DNA from: Aptenodytes patagonicus
Lineage: Eukaryota > Chordata > Aves > Sphenisciformes > Spheniscidae
Direction: 5' to 3'
Assembly (NCBI RefSeq): GCF_965638725.1
Contig: NC_134950.1
Coordinates: 145,505,636-145,569,635, forward strand
Length of the DNA stretch: 64,000 nt
Shown here piece by piece: positions 24,601 to 38,900 of the stretch. Below the pieces are notes generated by a model. It made no database searches. It had not been told where the DNA came from and saw only the letters and a list, made by a program, of their open reading frames with translations. Position numbers and translations under genes: made by a program. Positions within the stretch are counted from its first letter, which is position 1; every line of letters starts with the position of its first letter.

Positions 24601-26664
24601 CCCCTGGCTAAATTTATTAAGCCAGAAAAATCTTTAAATTTCTATTGAAGATTTATTAGTCCCATTTGTTTCTGTTCTGTACGACATCAATATTAAACTC
24701 AATCCTGCAAGTTTGTCACAGGTGAAACTCACTTTCACATTAAAGGAAATTCTGGACCTGAGCCAAAGCCAGTTAAATACATGGACTGACTTCATGAGGC
24801 TTTGGTAAAGGCTCTTGTGTGCAGAGCTTTTTAGGATTGGTCCTGGTCTGTGGGGGTTGAGTGAATAGGGCAGAGGCATTTTCAGTGTCTTTTTTTTTTT
24901 CCTTCGACTTCTTTCTCATTTAGTTTTAAGTTCCTCATGAGACGAAATATTTTTAAATAACTTCAAAAATCAATTGAACATAATCTGGAATCCCACCAAG
25001 TAAAATTGCTCAGCTATAGTCTTCCTGGGAAAGAGTCATCTCTCCTAAATTCAGTTAAATTCAAGCATCTTGTCTAAATTAGTCATCTAGGTGTCTTCCA
25101 TAGCAAGCAGGGGGAGACTTACTTCTTTCCCTTGAATATACGGAGGCCTACATGACCCATTCACCAAACCCCTGAGCAGCTCCATTACATGAGTTATAGT
25201 TCTTCCACGGTAGCTGAGAGGAGAACTCGGCACTCTATGAGCTCTGCTAGGCAGTTGCGTAGATGGATGGCATTTGAACTGTCTGATGATGGGTAGCCAA
25301 AGACAGCTACGTTCAACGGAGCTGTTAGTTTTCTTGCAAGCCTTAAATCTGCCTTCTGTATGTGCTGAATTTAAGTGTTACCTTAACTTTGTAATCCCTT
25401 AGTTTTGATGCTTTGGTTTTAGAATAAATATCCCCTCACTGTTTTCTTTCTCTTATAAAGTTATATATTCCTCTCTGCCACTCAGTTTTTCTTTTGGCAC
25501 GCAACTTGTAGAGGAGTGCAATGTTTAGCTGCATAAATCTGGCTGCCTCCCAAAACCTGGCCAAATCCTGTTTGTTTTTCTTATCCATGTGAGCAATTGC
25601 CTTTGTCTTTTGATTTTTGGAAATCACCTGAGTGCTATTTACTTTTGAGCAGATGGGATGTGATTCGTAGCACGTTGAGTGGTGGCGACAGGACACGGTA
25701 CAGTGCTGCTGGGAGGTCGGTTGAGTTCAGTGTGCTCCCTTCCAGGTTTTGCTGAAGTGAATGGAGGAATTCCCTTTCTCTGAGGTGAGAGTGCCCCTGG
25801 CATCACAGCACACGGGCTTCTTGGGAATACATCTGGCATCAAAGCCCGATCAAAGTCATTCCCCATATCAAGTGCAGCCAAAAAGCACTGTGAACCGCAT
25901 CTCTATTTTTATGTCTTTTAACCTCATGGAGGACAAGCATGTGTGGAAATCAACACACAAAATGTAAGACACCTTTTGGATTTTCACTTGGTCTATTGCT
26001 GAATGTGGCAACTGCGTTCGCCGCCTAACCACCGTGCTTGCGTTGGAAGTGGGTGGATATGTCTGGTCCGCTTTCAGGAAATTTTGAGCAGTTCTAGTGA
26101 ATCCACAAACAGATTCTTTCAACAGATTTAGACATTTTTTAAAAGTTGTTTTCATGCGGTTTAAATATCTGGTGTTAAATTGCTCTTTCCATTTGTAAGA
26201 TAACAAGAGCTGTTCATATCCATTGCTGTTTTCTAGTCCCCCAGGTAAAGACTGAGAAAGCAACGGTTCACAGTTTTGTTCATTTCAGAATTTAAGGAAA
26301 AACAAATATTGTGATGAACTCTTTGGAATAAATCATGAACATCGTTTTCAGAGATGTATGGCCATATTCAAGAATTAACTTGAGTCCTAAAGGTAATTAA
26401 AAAGTTAGGAAGGAGAGAGTGTGGTACAGATAAGGACACTGAGGTGCAAAAGGGGAGCTCACATGCAGGGCCCCAAGTTGTAGAGTTCTCACTGCATGGG
26501 TAAGAGAAGCCAGACCAGGAACCATAAACACCAACTATCATAGTAGATACGGCTTTAAACGGCATACAGGGATTTACATTGCTCTGTCCAGGTAATGACT
26601 GGCTGAGTATAAGGAAGAGAAAAATGATCTTTTTTGGCCTGTTGTCTTTCAGGCAATGAATTCT

Positions 26665-26692
26665 CTTTTTTTTTTCCCCCCCCTCTCTCTGC
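26665..26692 (+). repeat. Pyrimidine tract (T10 C9 CT-rich)
   Basis: A low-complexity CTCTTTTTTTTTT-CCCCCCCCC-TCTCTCT stretch in intron 2. It resembles a splice-site pyrimidine tract, but no coding frame or donor makes a credible exon after it. Confidence 0.85.
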
Positions 26693-29600
26693 TTTCATTT
26701 CTGAAAGACCAGGCATATAAGGGAGACGAAGCCTTAGATGATGTATACTTCCTTAGAAGTCACTTAGGTTATTTGCATGCTGGAAGTTAATTGCAGCATA
26801 AGTTCTTTGGTAGTTCAGGGCTAGTGGATCGTGCAAGATCAAGATCTATGACAGGTTTTTTCTGCACACTACTACCCTAACTCCAAAATTGCATTTTTGT
26901 ACTGACAGATCTAAAAACATTTCATAAAATACTGCTCAAAGCTTGTCTTATGTCAACTGACAGTGCTGTCATAGCAATAAACAAACAGACTCTGTAAGAA
27001 GTTTGCACCTGATTTCCCAGTGGTGCTTGTTTCATTCTCTTACCAAGGATTTTCTTTGCTATAATGTCATCTAGAGAGCCAAGAACGTTGTATTTAAGAA
27101 ATGATACATAATAATAAACCCAAATATAAACGAATGGGCATGACAGTGAACCATGCGATGTTTTACTGTGTTTTACTCCTATGTATACTAATTGCTTTCT
27201 GTTTAATACACGGATATACAGCATGTTACATTAAAAAGCCTACAGATTTCCGTAATAATTCCTTGAATACATTAGAACAACACAATTCAAAGGACTAAAA
27301 AGAATGAATTTGGTTTTCAAGTTAACAGCTGTCTTTACTAACATATACGCTATTTATTTACTTTGTGCATATCAGTATTGTCAACTTTAGCCAATTTAGC
27401 CTTTTATTTTTCTTTAGGCTTTTTTTCTTCTGTTTTCCTGCTCTTTTGCTTTTGCAGTGGAGTTCACAGTACTGTTGAACCATGGAAGCTTTCCCTTTCT
27501 AAAAGTCAGCTCTTGATCCTTCTTCAAGAAACACAGACCATTTGGTCCCATCTCTACCTATGAAATGTTGTAGAAATGTATTTTCTTACAAGGCTTTAAT
27601 GTGTCGGTGTCTCACAAATCAATACAATACTTTTTCTGAGGGTCTTAATCAAAACTGTTGTTAATGCCAGTAAAAGAACCGCAGCAAGACATTTTACACC
27701 TAGTGCTCTCTCTCCCCTCCTCATCACCATCACCATACCAGCTTTGGGCTCCTTTCAGCTGCTGCCAGTACTGGCCCTTCTTCCTGGGAAGTGGAAGCAA
27801 CATCATCAGGGCTCAGGTGTATTTGCACCATTTAGCAAGCCCCCTTACGTTACTTGTTCAACGGCTCTGATGACTAGATTTGCCCTTCAGAAGTACTGTC
27901 AGTCAGGCTGTGGTTGCTTGTATTCCTGAGGGCTTAGCATACGCTGGAAGGTTAATTCGGATTCAAACAGAACCTGAGTTTTGCATGCAGCTGCCATCCC
28001 CCAGTAGACTTGTGGCTGTAGAGTAACCTGGAGGTCATTCAGCAACAGCAGTCCCTGAATTGATAGTAAGCATCAAAACAGTAGACTTCTGTCATCTTCT
28101 GCAGTACCTGCTTCTTGTTTTTTAGGTTTCCCCATGCATCTCTAAAAAGCAAGAGCTTGGAATCAAATTTGCATTGGAAACCCCTTAAAAAATGCTGAAT
28201 TAAACACCTCGGGAACTGCTGTAGTATTGCAAGGATTTTAAAAACTATATGAGATGGTACAGAGTATCAAACAGGACATTTGATTTTTTGTTGTGAATAC
28301 TTCTTCTATGGAGTGGAGGGTTATTATTTCCTTTGTTATTTTTGATATATTGGCATCACCATTAAGTCTCAAGTGTAGATAGGTTACATTATTAAGCTAC
28401 TAAAGAATGAATGATAATTTATACTGTTGTAAAACTTCTGAAGATGAGTTGTTGGTTTTATTTAAATCTAGGAAAGAGATGATTAACTTAGATTTAGATC
28501 CTGTAAGTCTGGCACAAGTATGAATTCAAAATGTACACTGAAATGTGGAGTCTGTAACAATCGGTTTGACTGTGAGCTACACATGAATAAGGACTGGATT
28601 TTGTTGTATCCCACCTTGTACCAGGTACAGCTGGGAGTCCAGAATAATTTCTGTGCTCCTTTCATTTGAATTAAACAAAATCAATATTCAGACATAAGTT
28701 TTATTTACATGTTGAGCAATTTAGGGAATGTAAAAAGGAATGCAGCTTTTCCTGAGAAAGGTATTCTACAGAAAATCCAAAACACTTAATAAAATATGCA
28801 CATGCACTGCCAATGAATTGGAGCATCTTTAATTTGTACTCTGAACTGGAAGCTTATGGAAGCTTACTGGAAGCTCTCAGTACTGTTTAACGGCAGTGTA
28901 CGTGACTCTGAAAGGCAGTGTACATTTGATTGCTTGAGGATCACATGAAAGCACTATGAATAGGTCAGACAGCTATTGCTGATCCTAAACAATCTGTCAG
29001 CGACTGTCTTCATAACAGGCTATGTTATTTTTCTGATTTGGGGTTGACTTGGCCTGTCCCTTGCAGAGAGAACATGATGGTCTGTTTAGTATGGCAGCGC
29101 ACAGGAGTAAGTGTAGGCACCAGCAGGCTGGTATTTTCCCTCAGTAATGGCAATTGCTCAGTGTGTGGCCAGTTTGGATTTAAAATCGATTGCAATGAGA
29201 TGAAGCTGTTAATGGATTGGTGAGGAGTTAAGTATTTCAAAAACTGGTGAACTGTAGGACGAGTCCTGAAAGTGAAGTTCTGAAAGGCAGGATATTATTT
29301 GAATTACTGAGCCTTACCGGATCCATTTCTGGTCCTTGCCTATTAAAAATAATCTCCCTTCACAAAGAAGGTGAACAAGAAATGGCAGTGTGAGGGCTAA
29401 AAAAGACAGCATGCTGCTATAAACAGAGAGGTGCAGGGAACATCTTGTCAGGCGTATTTTTCCTGGAAGTAAAACTCTTAACAACTGAATCTTTTAGTGA
29501 CTTGGGTGGCACAGTGAGTAAATGTACTTGGCCTTTTCATCTTTTGGGCACAAATCTTGGCTTCTGTTGAAAATGAAAATTAGTTTTGGTGGTTTCATTG

Positions 29601-32600
29601 GAGCAGACATTTGTCTGCATCACAAAACCATTCAGTCTGGCACCAGGGCTCGTCGTTGCTCGAGTGGGGCCCAGCGCAGGAGAACAGGGGTGTTGCAGGT
29701 CAGGGCTGCAGTCGGTACTGAGCGTTGAAAGCTTGCCCAGTCAGCCCACACTATCGGACTTTAGCCAGTACTATTTACTTTGCTTTCAAGAGCATCTATT
29801 TCTCTCTGTCACTTTCTCTGTCTCTCTTCCTCACACACACTTAAAGAACAAAAACATCTTTTATACAGCTAAGCATTTTAAATAATTTTTCCAGGTCAGA
29901 AAGGGAGAGAGACTGGAAAAAATTACAGCACAAAGCTCAGCTTGCAGATGAACGATTGCCTTGTCATCCTAATATCCCCCTTCCTTCCCTTAAACCTCAC
30001 TGGTGAGTGGGCTATAAGCAAGAATACTGGCTGGGCTCTGCTGGAGTAGGTCTCCAGGACAGGACTTTCTGCTGCCTTGCTTTCATCATGCTATTGCTTC
30101 TTCGCGGTAGCTCTTTCTGCTTTGTGCACAGCAGATAATGAATGAGTGACTGCAAGAGTTGAAAACATCTATCTGCATAACATCTGCCTGTCCTAGATAG
30201 ATTCATTTATTTTATCTGATGTTATGTTCTGCCCTTTTCTGCTATTTGCCTGAAAGAGGTTTCTTCTGAAGACAAGAAGAGGTCCCGCTACTCTTTCCTA
30301 GAAGGGTAGCGAAGCAGGGAAAATACTCACAAACTCCAAGAACCCAGTAGAAATGTAGAGAATAAGGATTTGAGATGTAAAGTTGCCATGAGCAGTGTAG
30401 AGATTCCCAAGCTTATTTTAATTAATCGAGTCTGTCTCTGGGCATCTGGCTGCTGCTGGGCGGAGCTCACAGTGGGCTAGATTACCGTGCTGCAGGCAGC
30501 GTTGTGCTGTCACGCTGTACGTTTTCAGTACCGAGGTGGGTCAGTTGAGCGTGGTCTAGGTGTCTCTGCATTAGGTTGCCATCTGCCATGGAGGCATATC
30601 CTAAGTATTGATGCACATTGGTGCAGCTGCAGCTGGCGTGACAAGCAGATTTGGAGGCTCCTGAAGACCCCATACGCTTTTGAAAATGGAACTTAGGTCT
30701 TGCATTACTACATGGTTTTACAGATGTTATCCCAGAAAAAATGCACTTAAAATATGAGATACTTTGAATTTAGTGGCCTGTTCATCTGCACGTGCTCTTT
30801 TTTCATCTAAAAGTACTTCACTGAAGCTCCTTCAAGTGAGAAAAATCTACATCTGAAATACCAGCTTTCAGAGGCATGGAGGAGTAGGTGATTGCTGATT
30901 AAGATGAGACAAAGCAGCATGTCCTGAACAAAGGGAAAGAGCTCTGTCATACGTTTCAGAGTGTGAAGCTCTATTTCCTGTTTTGCTACGTGGGACATGG
31001 TTCTCTTAACGCACATGTTCCACTCCACTTGCCCAGCTATTGTCTTCTTCATCTGAAATACGACCCCTTTGTTACAATACATTGGGTATACATGATTCCA
31101 AGTAGAGACTGGTTTCTGTTAGCAGAGTCTTTTTCCTCTTCAAAAGCAAGAAAGGAGAAGGTAGCTAATATTAAAAGTATGGGGAGAACTGTTTTTTTCA
31201 AAGAGTACGTAGTTTAAGAATTTGGAGTGAATGAAGGGCTTGCTGCTGAGTGGCTTCAGAGAACAGAAGAGTCTAAGGCTGCTCTGAAATTTGGACTCAA
31301 AGGACGCCTGACTGTCATTCTTCAATGCTTTTAGGTATGAGGGGCTGAAATTTTCTGTGCCCTTGAAAATTATGAACTCACAGGATTAACCTGAGCCAAA
31401 GGCAGTGAAAGCAGAAGCTATTCAGGCTCCCTCCCCCCTGGTATTATCAATGAACCTTAGTCATGACCTGTAACAGTCTTGGTATCCCCATCTTGTGGTG
31501 TTTGCATAAACACTGTCAATCACACATAAATTCTGTGCTGGTTTTCTGTCATGTGGATAAATACCTTTCGGAGTTAGGTTGAGGCCACCAAACTCTTTCC
31601 ATCTGAGTCTTTGTCCAGACTTATGAAACCTTAAAACTGTAGCATATTACTATGCCACTACTTACCACACCACATTCTTCTTAAACATTTCTCCTACTCG
31701 TAAATTAATGGCTCCCATTCTCTTTCTCTGTCATGCATAAGCTAGGAAGTAACTCTTCCTAGGAAGACACTGTTCCCAAGAAAATTAAAGTAAATCCATG
31801 TTACTGAAAAACTTTAGAGGGCAAGGACTGTGGTTTTGTTCAGTGCTGTGAGTGACCAGCAAAGTAAAGGGATATCTGTTCGTGTTGGATTAGTCCAACT
31901 GCAATGAAAAGAACAATAAGCCTTTGGATGCATTGGCAGCAAGATTCTACTTCTTTGGTCTTCCCTTTGACTATGATCTGGCTAATTCTCCCGATGTACT
32001 TACTCATGTGTTTGACAATAGCCAAGAGAACTGATGTCCTACAGTTTTTCAGCTCTTACAGTCAGATCTGTTTTTTGATATTTCTTGCAGGTGGCTTGGG
32101 CTGATGGGTTTGATCTCCATCGCTGTTACCTCAGTTTGCTCAGAAAAAAAATGTTTATTCCACTTGAAAGTGGGTAACTTTATAGCAGTTCTCAGAGCAT
32201 CTCAAAAGCAAGTCCAGTAACATTTAAGGACTTTCTAGAAACAGTTACCAAATTAGTACCAGTCAAGTAGACGCAACAGTTTTCAAAGGAGTTGGCATAA
32301 CTGTGTCTTTTCTTATAAAAGCATTAGGCATTCAGACTGTATATTGTAAAATGAAGATGAACTGAGGTTGCATTTGTCAGATCACATGTTGTAAGAAGCT
32401 ACGGAGACTTCAAGACTCATCATCTAGTTTTCTGTGTTCAAAAAAACCTAAGTATTTTTGTAGGAAGGCAGGTATTCTGCTAGGTTATAGTAAGATCCAC
32501 TAGGCACTAGACACATAAAATAAAACAGAGACATAGATTTGTAGCTGATAAGCTTTCTTGACTTTAGTACAATTAACTTGGAAAAAAGTCTGCATTAAAA

Positions 32601-33331
32601 CACGGGTACTCCGTGTCTGTTCAACAATGTTCCAGTTCAGATCGACACACCAGGCCGTGTATGACTCCCAGCCAAACATCTTGTTAAATACTTGCAGGAT
32701 TTCCCATAACGGATCTTACTTTAATCAAATAATTCAAACGTTTCTTTTATAAGTACAATAGAAGGGCAGGGCTTGTGTTTACAAAGTGTTCAGTATGGAA
32801 ATCCTGTATTAATTGAGGTACATTTACTTCACTTAGGACAGTGTCCACATAGTAGCTCTTTAAATAAAAGGCCTTTTGCTGTTGCCTGTTCCAGAGAGGC
32901 AATCACATGCAAAACTAACCCGTCACGTACCGAAAATCATGAGGAACTGGCTTGAGACATGTGCACTGTAAACAGCAGAGATGTTCCTAGCTAAAGAAGA
33001 CAACCTTATGGATGATTTTCTCACAGTGGGTGTAAAAGAATATAATTTATAAAAAGCAGTTTTATCCCTATGGAAACTACTCAATAAAGAGGCTGTGTCT
33101 TTCTCAATCTATTTCCAGAATGATTAGCATGGGCAATGCCAGATGTTGTCTTTTTGTAATATTTTGGATTCATATAAGCTGTGCTTTAAATTATTATCTT
33201 TCTAAGGCAGCAGCTGTATTTTCTGTGAGTAAACACAATGTGCTTCCACCCAGCCTGGTGCAGGATCTGGAGTCTTTATTATTAACAGTAAAGCATTTAA
33301 AGTTTCACATAAAGGGTGTATAAAAAGGAAA

Positions 33332-33369
33332 GATAATATTATTACTCAGTGATAATATTATCACTCAGT
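33332..33369. repeat. 19-bp tandem duplication containing an 18-bp palindrome
   Basis: Two adjacent 19-bp units (33332-33350 and 33351-33369) differ at one base. Their junction creates a perfect palindrome, AGTGATAATATTATCACT, at 33348-33365. ACTCAGT flanks each copy. It is probably a local duplication. It could extrude as a small cruciform or bind a dimeric factor. Confidence 0.85.
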
Positions 33370-35808
33370 AATAGGTGACTAGAATTGCGCTCCTCTGAGT
33401 TCCTTATTTTGCTGTGCCAGAAAATGCTAGAATCAAAAAGCCACATACGGAAGAATTAATCAGAGAATCAGCATTTCCCTCCACAGTGAGTTGGAAATTA
33501 CATGTTGCTTCTATATTCTATACAGTGAAATCTTTTTTCCTTTTTTTCTTGAACTATAATTCTGCTATAGTTGAAAAGATGATTTTGCCAGTGTATTAAA
33601 TACCTGGCAAAAAAGGTGTTTTAGAACATTTTTAGGTAAATGTAGGTCAACACAAAGGGATCATACATTTGGAAATATTTTCCAGTGTTTATGTTCAGAT
33701 GTTCAGACCTGTCTGGTTCCTCTCTATTTGCATGTGTTGGGGTTATAGGCAGTCCGGCTACATTCCACATTGATTTATATAAATATATTGCAGATTATTA
33801 ACCTCCAGCCAAATACCAGCAAATTTCACTTTTCAGGAAGGTTTGTGACTTTTCACAAAACTGATTTACTGTGTACAAGATACCTATCTTCCGTGTACGC
33901 CCCATTAAGGGAATCATAAAGAGAACAGTATTCGTCTTTATGAGAAATGTGCCGAGACATTTGCTGTTACAGTCACTACATTACCATAATAATTTAATTA
34001 ATATTTGTGCATATGATGATTACAGATTAAGTACAGATTAGTCTTCTAGTAGAGGTAGGGTGACAGTCTCTCCATATTGTGTAACTCCGGTTCCCAAATT
34101 ATTACTCACTAAGAGCTTCTTTAAGCTAAAAGGAATGTGCATGCATCCATTTTCAAACCACGGTGGCTACTAAACAATTTTAAGGGTCTGACCAAAAGTT
34201 ATTTAGGAAATGCTGTTAAAGTGGGACCACGGCCTTAACCTGTTAAATCTGTATCATCTCAAGTGAAACATACTGTTCTCTTAAACCTGGATTACAGTCT
34301 TCACAGATAGTTGTGCCAATTCTTATCTCCCTTTCTCTTGTGAAATATTTTGAGATTTAAGGTAAGATGTAAAAACTCAGTACAAAGTGTTTTCCTAGTC
34401 TGTTTGTCAGATGTCCTCTTTGAAGAGCAGTGACCCCCAAGGCTTTGTGCGTGATCTGTTGTCTGCAGATCCTGCATATAAAGCCTTTAGTCCTAGGACA
34501 AAGAATAAAAATATTACTTGATAATGTTATCGGAAATCCTGCACTTTGCACAAAGTAAGGAAGCAGTTATTCTAAGTAAGAGGATAAAAGATACATGTAA
34601 TAAAACAACGTAACTGCTATGATGTTGAACAAAATAAGCAGTAGTATCAACAATACTTTGGTTTGTTATCAATGATAGGTTCTTCAGTTTAACAGTATAG
34701 ACTTTTTTCTCAATAACTGTATTCATACATTTTTTAAATCCACTGTCACCTAATAAAAGTAGCGATTGATTTTCTGCCTCGCTTCAGAGAGAAAGGCAAT
34801 CTGCTCTGTACAATTTAAAACTAAATGAATAAACACATTCGTAAAGTACGTGACTGGGGAATAAGCGTCCTTCCATCTGTAAGACGGTTTCCTATTGTGA
34901 TTTTGTAGAAGTGGGACTTGAGGAAGGGTAGTGAAAGTCACTGGTAAGAGCATAGGTGTGAAGCATAGAAGGATGGGCAGTTGTTTGTGAAAAAGATAAA
35001 ACAGTGATTAAAGCTGGTACAGTAGATGAAGTGGAGAAGATGAGAGAAATCCTAATTAAAAAGAGAAAACAATAGAAAATAATCAGCTAGGAATGTGACA
35101 TTATGAAAAACTGCAAATTAGTTTGAATTTGATGTTGTGCAACAAGGTGAAATGATAAAGAAATTTCAGCAAAAGAATGACAGAAAGTGATGAGAGAAGA
35201 AAGCTTTCTTAGTACTGCCATCTTATGCACAAAGCTTTTTTGCAGACTGTATCCTGACTCTGAAGGTATTCCTTGCACCCAGGAACTTGCAAGAATAATC
35301 AGCAAAAAAATTCTGTTTCTGCCAAAGGAGATTTAATTATAAGCCATGTAATGGTGGACATGGGAGTTATGTGGGAAGAAAATGAAGGTGCATGTAAACA
35401 CCCTGTATGTTTTCTCAAAAATTTCTCGCAATTTTTCTTTATGTAAAATGACTGTAAGTGCTGTAGCATAGAATGTGGATAAATATCAAGTAATTTTCAG
35501 TAGTGACTCTAATTGCTCTGTCCAAAAAATATTTTCTTTTCATGTAATTATTTTACTTTGAACAGCTGATGAATTCTTAATACTTAATCCTGTTTCAGAA
35601 TCCACACATGAAAGAGAGAAATTATATTATTGATGTATCAGTAGTTATCTGATGAATCAAGAGCTCAAAGATTGCTCTACCTTTGGAAAGCTCTTTTTTC
35701 CATTCTATATACTGTAAGAAATTTAAATAGACATGTATGAGCTGCAAGGTATGTATGTCTGTACTGGTTCCTGTATACTTACTTCCTCTTTTCTTTTCCT
35801 CCTCTCAG

Positions 35809-35944
35809 ATTGTTTGATGTGTGCACCGTGTCACGAACAGACAGAGAGACCAAGTTAACATTAGTGTTTGAACACGTGGATCAAGACTTGACTACTTACT
35901 TGGACAAAGTCCCAGAGCCTGGAGTGCCTACTGAAACTATAAAG
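35809..35944 (+). CDS. CDK6: CDK6 coding exon 3: hinge region, residues 78-123
   Basis: A 136-nt exon bounded by a strong pyrimidine tract with CTCTCAG acceptor and an AAG|GTATTT donor. Its first base completes Arg78, and the frame then reads [15 protein letters not shown], then [18 protein letters not shown], ending in PTETIK. It supplies strands beta4-beta5, gatekeeper F98, the ATP-pocket hinge EHVDQD (99-104), where CDK4/6 inhibitors bind, and the start of helix alpha-D. The stretch is identical to the human CDK6 sequence I recall. It ends exactly at a codon boundary (phase 0), matching the human exon structure. It continues to the exon at 61816 after 25.9 kb. Confidence 0.98.
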
Positions 35945-38900
35945 GTATTTAAGAAGAAAGATTTTGGATATTATTTCAGAAAATACTAGATAGGAAGGAC
36001 AAAGAGATAAATCACAAAGGCAAACTGCGTTTTGATTCCATAGGATTTTGTTATATCAAAATTGAGTAATGCCCAGCTTGGGACATGAATTGCAGCGCAA
36101 AGATCTGTATTCACTAACAGATGTAATCTCTTTGTGGAAATGTTGCACTTGTGTTTTTGTTCTCTTTTAGATTTATAAATCCCCTGAATCTCTACTGTTT
36201 TACCAAGTGTAGCATTCCAAATCATTAAGAATGACCTTTGCTTGCAGCTGTAGGCAGATGATTCCATTATTGTTTAGTCCAAGACTACTTGAACCTTAAC
36301 TAGAAGGTGTCTGGTAGAGTGCTGGATATTGTTAGGATGGATAAAATAAATCCTGTGCTCCTATTCCCTTCCCTTTGCCTTTTGTTTCCCCAAGAGACTC
36401 CTTTCGTTTCATGTCCCTCTTGCCAGAAAGGTTTCTATACGTTCCAAGAGCAGGAGATGTTCACCGTGGACCTGTGGCGAGCTCTGCAGAGGATGGGCTC
36501 AGGGAAGGGGGTAGCCGTGACCAGTTGTTGTAGAAGCTGGGAAGGCTCTCAGTAATGGAAGGATGGTCATGAAGTTTTCCCATCGTGTTATCTCATACTC
36601 TGCATCTGTAAGGGAGGACCTCTTCCCAGGATGGGACGTGCTTGCATTATTGGTACTAAAATATGTATACCAACTCCTCTCCTGGGAATTTCACAGCGAA
36701 GTGCTACATTGAGGATCATAGCTTGAAATGTTTGACAAAATGTTTATGCCTGGGAACAGAAGCAGAGGGATTGATGTTCCTGTGCCTGTTTGACTGTGCC
36801 TGTTTAACATTTCTTTTGATTTTTCTTTTTTCATGAGGAGCAATAATTTATGCGTTCAGAGACGGATTATCTTGCATTTGTATAAGTATTTTCTGGAATT
36901 ATGTTGTGTCATCTTAGTCTGGCAAAAGTCCTGAGGGAGGAAAAGAAAACATGAAACCTATCTGAAATTTAGTTGTTTTAATATTTTTTTTGTTAACAGC
37001 TTCAAACTTAGGAGTTGTTTGATCTTTCAGTATAAAATTAGACATAAAACTGATAAAGATCTTTTCACTTGTATCAAAGTCACAAATCTATAACATCAGT
37101 CAGTTCCAGCAACCATGTTTTTTAAGCAAACTTAGTGGATAAAATAAAATTTTAAAAAAATGGTTACAGCTTTGATTCAGTCCCAGCAGAAGACTGGAAT
37201 GTACCTCTTGCATTTGAAGGACTCTTTTATGATAATGCTTTTAGGGTTCCACTTCCTTCTAGGGCTTTGAAGCTACCTAAGGGAACTGTATTTCAATGTA
37301 ACTAACATTGCGAAAATAACATGCAAGGTGACTGACATATTATCTAACTAAATATATTGAAATGGATGAAATGGGGAACTGAGTGACCAAGCCTCTGAAG
37401 TCTCAGTTTGAAATATCTTTCAAGCTATGTTTCATTTAAAGCAAATAGAAGAGGTGAGCATAGGACTAAAACATTTGTGATTTTCTAAAAGCCTGTTCTA
37501 AATTTGCAGTAGTAGACTGTAATACGTATGTGTGAACATACATTTCATGAACGTTATATACTGGTGAAGGAAATTGTTGGGTTTACTTTTGAAAAGCACT
37601 ATTCTGCATACATGGTTTACTAGTTCAACCCAGTTGATATATCTGATAATTTGGCACAATAAAAGAGAAAAATTTAGCCACACAGAAACAAGGAGGAGCA
37701 ATTCTGGTCTTTTACGTACAGTGCAAGCTCCACTGCAGCCAGTGAAATTAGTGAGTGTAAAATTCAGCTTGTGGTACGTATAGCTCTTTTTTAATAGGTC
37801 AGGAAAAATGTAAGATTGCTGTTTACTTGGTTGTCACTGTTGATTTTGACATTTGCACAGCAGCTGATGTGTTATTTCTTGAATTCTGTTTGGCACAGGA
37901 AAAAAAGAGATTCGGTTAAGTTGCACACTGTTGCTTCACTATTTGTGTGAAAACACCCAGTTTATGGAGGTACTTTTGCCGATAGTCAGGGCTGATCATA
38001 TGAGGAAGGATCTCAAGGCTTATTCCTAATGCATTTCGATACCTTTCTAATGATACAGTTTTTATGGATATTCCTGGTAGAAACTGAAGCAAAGCATAGT
38101 TATCCTGGCTGCAGGGAAATATTGCCATTTTGCAGCAACTAAGCATTTAACCCAGAGCACAGACATCGTTAAATGACTAATCTGACTTTTTATAGTTTGG
38201 CTTTTGAGGTTAATATGGATTTGTACTTCATTTATTTTCCAGAATTGCAGACAATTTGTGTAGAGTATTTCCCCTCACCACTAGCACAGTACAAAACAAC
38301 TGCCAGTATTGTAAGGCCATCTGTTAAAGTTCTGCATGTGTCAGCAACACAGAGGTGCCAAATGAGCCGAGTAAGCTCTGGATAGCTTGAAGTTGAAGGA
38401 TCTAATATACCTCTTTGGCACCATGGTGTAAACTCAGCAGTTGTTAGTGGAACTTGAATGACATAAAATTACTATGAGAGAAGTATCAGCCCAAAAGATC
38501 TTTTCTGTGTGAATTAACTACCATCATTCCATACCATTTGGGGGAGGGAGACTCAACTTTTGCTGGTTTGGGACATGCTGGGGTTTTTAGTTACCAGCTG
38601 TCAAGGAATATAAGTGATACCAGTACCATTTTAAGAATTTCCTTTATGTTTAGCAGATAGTAGTCAGACTGTAGCAGTTCAAAGAAACTAACCGTATCGA
38701 TCATTTAAATACAACTAAAGCTTTTGTCTTAATGCTGCTCAGCAATGCCTTTCTAATGTCTAAAGCCCTGCAGCAGGAGTCACCCCGGAGGGTATTTTAG
38801 GAACATATCCACAGGTGCCCATAAAATGATAGGAGAGAGGCAGTTTCCCTTTGAGGCATTGCCCGGTAGTGGGAATATTTACCCAGAGTGTAGGGCAGAC

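Larger units (their letters stand above)
7215..35808 (+). other. CDK6: CDK6 intron 2 (28,594 bp)
   Basis: The intron runs from GT at 7215 to AG at 35807-35808. It is AT-rich throughout, with modest GC-richer patches near 10.0-10.3, 12.9-13.25, 13.64-13.95 and 29.65-29.75 kb. No protein-coding exon, tRNA or retrogene was recognised, and open frames are short and unsupported. Recognisable structure is listed separately: a MARE-like cluster at 13.7-13.97 kb, a TG run at 20.67 kb, an octamer motif at 24.54 kb, a pyrimidine tract at 26.67 kb and a palindromic tandem at 33.33 kb. I found no clear CR1 LINE 3' end, although old fragments could be missed by eye. Confidence 0.85.

Noticed and set aside
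27363..27563. Possible cryptic exon after a strong pyrimidine tract and TTTGCAG at 27457
   Set aside because: No convincing donor or protein similarity follows, and CDK6 reads directly from exon 2 to the exon at 35809.
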